A stretch of DNA of 64,000 bases from contig JAFSGE010000020.1 in the NCBI GenBank assembly GCA_017434885.1, positions 33,375 to 97,374 on the forward strand, given 5' to 3'. The stretch comes from Lachnospiraceae bacterium (GTDB lineage Bacteria; Bacillota; Clostridia; Lachnospirales; Lachnospiraceae). This document shows, in pieces, positions 61,703 through 64,000 of this stretch. The notes under the pieces are model-generated. The model searched no databases. It was not told the DNA's origin and saw nothing but the letters and a program-made list of their open reading frames with translations. The translations under genes and the position numbers were made by a program. How positions within the stretch are numbered: the first letter of the stretch is position 1; every line of letters begins with the position of its first letter.

Positions 61703-61764
61703 TTGTTGGATAATTAAGCGTGCGTTCAATCTCTATAAAGATTGAACGCAGGTGATTATTTGAA
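61698..61764 (+). repeat. Direct repeat copy B (67 bp, contains a hairpin)
   Basis: Second copy of the element at 60495. Its stem is longer: TGCGTTCAATC with GATTGAACGCA (11 bp). It begins at the last bases of doc and can serve as that gene's 3' hairpin. With copy A it brackets a ~1.2-kb segment. Confidence 0.85.
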
Positions 61765-61902
61765 GTTTCTTGTTTTTTTGAGATTATGTGTTGGAATGTG
61801 GAGGTTTCATAAAACTAAAAAAGGAATTTGACATATATATTTTGGATATATGTTCTGCATAGATGATGGGACTTGATTTTTCATCCATTTTTGGACAGAT
61901 AG

Positions 61903-61945
61903 ATTTTCTCTATATGGTATATATAGATGCTTTCGTAGAGAAAAT
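61903..61945. other. 10-bp inverted repeat in the 305-bp gap before the membrane protein
   Basis: ATTTTCTCTA (61903-61912) and TAGAGAAAAT (61936-61945) are perfectly complementary with a 23-nt centre. A TTGACA lies at 61828 without a good -10 at 17 bp. A smaller palindrome ACATATAT/ATATATGT is at 61831-61853. No gene is seen in 61765-62007. Confidence 0.45.
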
Positions 61946-62007
61946 GGAGTTTAAGAATTTGACTTCCGAAGGAGGATGGAAACTTTGAAGTTTATGGAGG
62001 AATAGAT

Positions 62008-62688
62008 ATGGAGAAAGAGAAACGATTAATATATAAAGTGTGTAGTGCTTCAGCAATAGCTGTTGCAGTATTCACGGTGTTATTTATTATTCTTTTGGGA
62101 TGTACCTTTGATTTTTCGGAATGGGAAGGAATTGTCAACTACAAGAATACCTTTCGTCCGATTCAGATGCTTACAGTAGTTCCATCTATATTACTTGCTA
62201 TTTCCTATGTGATTTTTGTTAGCGGACTGCATATTTATGCTTGGGGTTATAAAAAAATATGGAGTCAATTGGCACTGAGTTTTGGTTTGCTTTATGCAGG
62301 AATATCAATAGCAAATTATCTGATACAACTTGTTACTGTAATTCCAAGTATTCAAAATGGGATGCTCGAAGGACTTGCATTGTTTGTTAGCGGATATTCT
62401 AACTCAATATTTTATGCACTTATGGCTTCTTATTTTTTGATGTGCATTTCTCTTTTCTTTGCTTCTTTTGTATTTTCAAAGAATGAAAGAAATTTTAAGT
62501 GGGTACATAGATTATTCTTTTGTTCTGCATTGGCAATACCGCTGTTTTTAATAGGAGCGTTGTTCGATATAGCGATTATTATGATGTTTGGAGCGTTGTC
62601 TTGGTTAGTTGGAGCAACAGTTGGAATGGTAATGCTAGCTGTTTGCTTTCAGAAGGAAGTACGCCTTGCTGGGAATGGCGTATTGTAA
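62008..62688 (+). CDS. Unknown polytopic membrane protein (about six spans)
   Basis: A 226-residue protein with six predicted spans: ~14-34 (SAIAVAVFTVLFIILLG), ~52-74, ~82-104, ~124-150 (SNSIFYALMASYFLMCISLF), ~165-187 and ~191-213 (MMFGALSWLVGATVGMVMLA). Loops are short; conserved-looking polar residues are few. ATG 62008 follows TGGAGGAA. I do not recognise the family; a DUF4386-like topology is possible. It lies between the toxin-antitoxin pair and the YeiH gene, all on the same strand, without evidence of co-transcription. Confidence 0.7.
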   Translation: MEKEKRLIYKVCSASAIAVAVFTVLFIILLGCTFDFSEWEGIVNYKNTFRPIQMLTVVPSILLAISYVIFVSGLHIYAWGYKKIWSQLALSFGLLYAGISIANYLIQLVTVIPSIQNGMLEGLALFVSGYSNSIFYALMASYFLMCISLFFASFVFSKNERNFKWVHRLFFCSALAIPLFLIGALFDIAIIMMFGALSWLVGATVGMVMLAVCFQKEVRLAGNGVL

Positions 62689-62803
62689 AATGAAAAAGAT
62701 AGGAAATAGAGCGTAAACTTTTAGTAAGCTAGTGTGTTTAACTGAGAGACGAATTTGAAGTTGATGGTGAGAATACGATGAGTTTTAATTTGGAGATGAG
62801 AAT

Positions 62804-63832
62804 ATGGGTGATATTATGAAAAAGTGGAAAGGTATTTTGTTGTGTTTTTTTATTGCTATACCATCATGGCTATTAGGAAAGAAATATGAAATTGTTGGTG
62901 GTGCAGTAATTGCGATTATTGTTGGAATGATAATTACCTTATTTTGGAAAGATAAGGGAGTTTTTGAAGGTGGTATTAAATTTACATCGAAGAAAATATT
63001 ACAGTGGGCAGTTGTTATGCTTGGGTTTGGATTGAATTTGGGTGTGGTATATAGGACAGGGGTACAGTCACTTCCAATCATTGTATGTACAATTGCTACA
63101 TCGCTTGTTATTGCTTTTGTGTTACACAAGGTTTTACATATTCCGGGGAATATTTCAACTTTAATCGGTTGTGGTTCATCTATTTGCGGTGGTTCTGCAG
63201 TAGCAGCAACGGCATCTGTTATTGATGCGGATGATGAAGAAGTAGCACAAGCGATTTCTGTTATTTTCTTCTTCAACGTATTGGCTGCAATTGTATTCCC
63301 ACCGCTAGGTAGTTTACTTGGCTTTTCTACTACATCTGGTGAGGCATTTGGAATCTTTGCAGGAACTGCAGTAAATGATACTTCATCTGTGACAGCTGCA
63401 GCTGCAACATGGGATAGTATGTGGGGGCTTGGTACTGCGACATTGGATAAGGCAGTTACCGTAAAATTAACCAGAACACTTGCGATTATTCCTATTACAC
63501 TAGTATTGGCGTTTGTCCGGACAAAGAAATCAGGAAAGGATGGAAAGAAAGTAAGTGTAAAAAGCATTTTTCCATTCTTTATCTTGTATTTTATAGGAGC
63601 ATCACTTATTACAACAGTAGCTGTTGGTCTTGGAGCACCATCGAGCATATTTGCACCGTTTAAAGAACTCAGCAAGTTTTTTATAGTAATGGCAATGGCG
63701 GCGATAGGCTTAAATACAGATATTATTAAACTCATAAAAACAGGTGGTAAGCCGATTATTATGGGGGCGAGTTGTTGGGCTGGAATAACAGTAGTGAGTC
63801 TTGTGTTGCAAAGTATAATGGGGATATGGTAG
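62804..63832 (+). CDS. YeiH/UPF0324 family putative sulfate exporter
   Basis: A 342-residue membrane protein with about ten spans. The family signatures GCGSSICGGSAVAATASVID and AGTAVNDTSSVTAAAATW are present, as is LQWAVVMLGFGLNLGVVYRT near the start. Homologues are called sulfate or taurine-derived sulfite exporters, but substrates are poorly proven. ATG 62804 is eight bases after GGAG; ATG 62816 is the alternative. A long open frame on the opposite strand is its shadow. No terminator is evident; 63833-63980 is empty of genes. Confidence 0.9.
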   Translation: MGDIMKKWKGILLCFFIAIPSWLLGKKYEIVGGAVIAIIVGMIITLFWKDKGVFEGGIKFTSKKILQWAVVMLGFGLNLGVVYRTGVQSLPIIVCTIATSLVIAFVLHKVLHIPGNISTLIGCGSSICGGSAVAATASVIDADDEEVAQAISVIFFFNVLAAIVFPPLGSLLGFSTTSGEAFGIFAGTAVNDTSSVTAAAATWDSMWGLGTATLDKAVTVKLTRTLAIIPITLVLAFVRTKKSGKDGKKVSVKSIFPFFILYFIGASLITTVAVGLGAPSSIFAPFKELSKFFIVMAMAAIGLNTDIIKLIKTGGKPIIMGASCWAGITVVSLVLQSIMGIW

Positions 63833-63981
63833 GGAAAGCAAACTTTCAGTCGTGTGGAGAGATTGAAAACAACAGAAGATTTGAAGTTGTAAGTGTGAAT
63901 GTAAAAGGAAAATATCATCTGAATCAAAAAATATAATTGATTATGAATAGCAAGAAATATTAAAACAAGTATTTTTTGTTT

Positions 63982-63990
63982 TGCTATAAT
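63982..63990 (+). promoter_or_regulatory. Extended -10 promoter at the window edge
   Basis: TGCTATAAT is a perfect extended -10 (TGnTATAAT) reading out of the window. No good -35 is present; the gene it would serve lies beyond base 64000. Confidence 0.4.
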
Positions 63991-64000
63991 CCTTCTACGA

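Noticed and set aside
60495-61764. Insertion sequence bounded by the 68-bp repeats
   Set aside because: No transposase or terminal inverted repeats of an IS are present; the flanking copies are direct repeats, so only a recombination cassette is proposed.
62785-63927. 380-codon minus-strand open frame
   Set aside because: Exact shadow of the YeiH-family gene, whose family motifs are clear on the plus strand.

Overview
The window looks like chromosome from a low-GC, anaerobic, fermentative Firmicute of the Lachnospiraceae type (Roseburia/Butyrivibrio/Lachnospira-like pectin degrader). The signs are strong AGGAGG ribosome binding sites, a Zn-ribbon L32, two-gene pta-ackA acetate production, an M3-type [FeFe] hydrogenase, and the clostridial order plsX-acpP-rnc-smc-ftsY and ylxM-ffh-rpsP-khpA-rimM. 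No rRNA, tRNA, CRISPR array or transposase was seen.

Region 1 (1-29.7 kb) is mostly a pectin/rhamnogalacturonan utilisation locus. It holds a chemoreceptor, a lipoprotein-dependent oligosaccharide ABC importer without its ATPase (solute-binding protein plus LplB- and YtcP-type permeases), a rhamnogalacturonan acetylesterase, two GH43 enzymes (one with N-terminal ankyrin repeats), a MATE transporter, an AraC regulator, LacI regulator-uxaC, and divergently uxaB-uxaA-GH105-GH28-TIM-barrel protein, ending with a pectin methylesterase facing the other way. Except for the solute-binding protein, none of the sugar-active proteins has a signal peptide. Pectic oligomers are therefore probably imported and then de-esterified, de-acetylated and hydrolysed in the cytoplasm; galacturonate flows UxaC -> UxaB -> UxaA to 2-keto-3-deoxygluconate. 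A MoxR/DUF58/transglutaminase operon (14.9-19.3 kb) splits the locus.

Five TGTAA-N4-TTACA operators (TGTAAGCACTTACA type) sit at the solute-binding-protein gene (two copies), lacI-uxaC, uxaB and pta. Four lie just downstream of a readable sigma-A promoter, which points to one LacI/CcpA-class repressor linking pectin use and acetate overflow.

Region 2 (29.9-42 kb) has a GltD-like flavoprotein translationally coupled to an [FeFe] hydrogenase, a Bce-like two-component/ABC module whose kinase lacks membrane segments, tmcAL, and pta-ackA.

Region 3 (42-60.4 kb) is housekeeping: yceD-rpmF, then a 4-kb ECF sigma factor/membrane partner/transglutaminase-lipoprotein block where plsX would be expected, then plsX-acpP-rnc-smc-ftsY, threonine ammonia-lyase, a YitT protein, a GH25 lysozyme and the SRP/S16/KhpA/RimM cluster.

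Region 4 (60.4-64 kb) is accessory. Downstream of rimM, where trmD-rplS is usual, there is a 54-bp tandem repeat array and a Phd/Doc toxin-antitoxin pair, both bracketed by a 67-68 bp direct repeat containing a hairpin, followed by an unknown membrane protein and a YeiH-family transporter.
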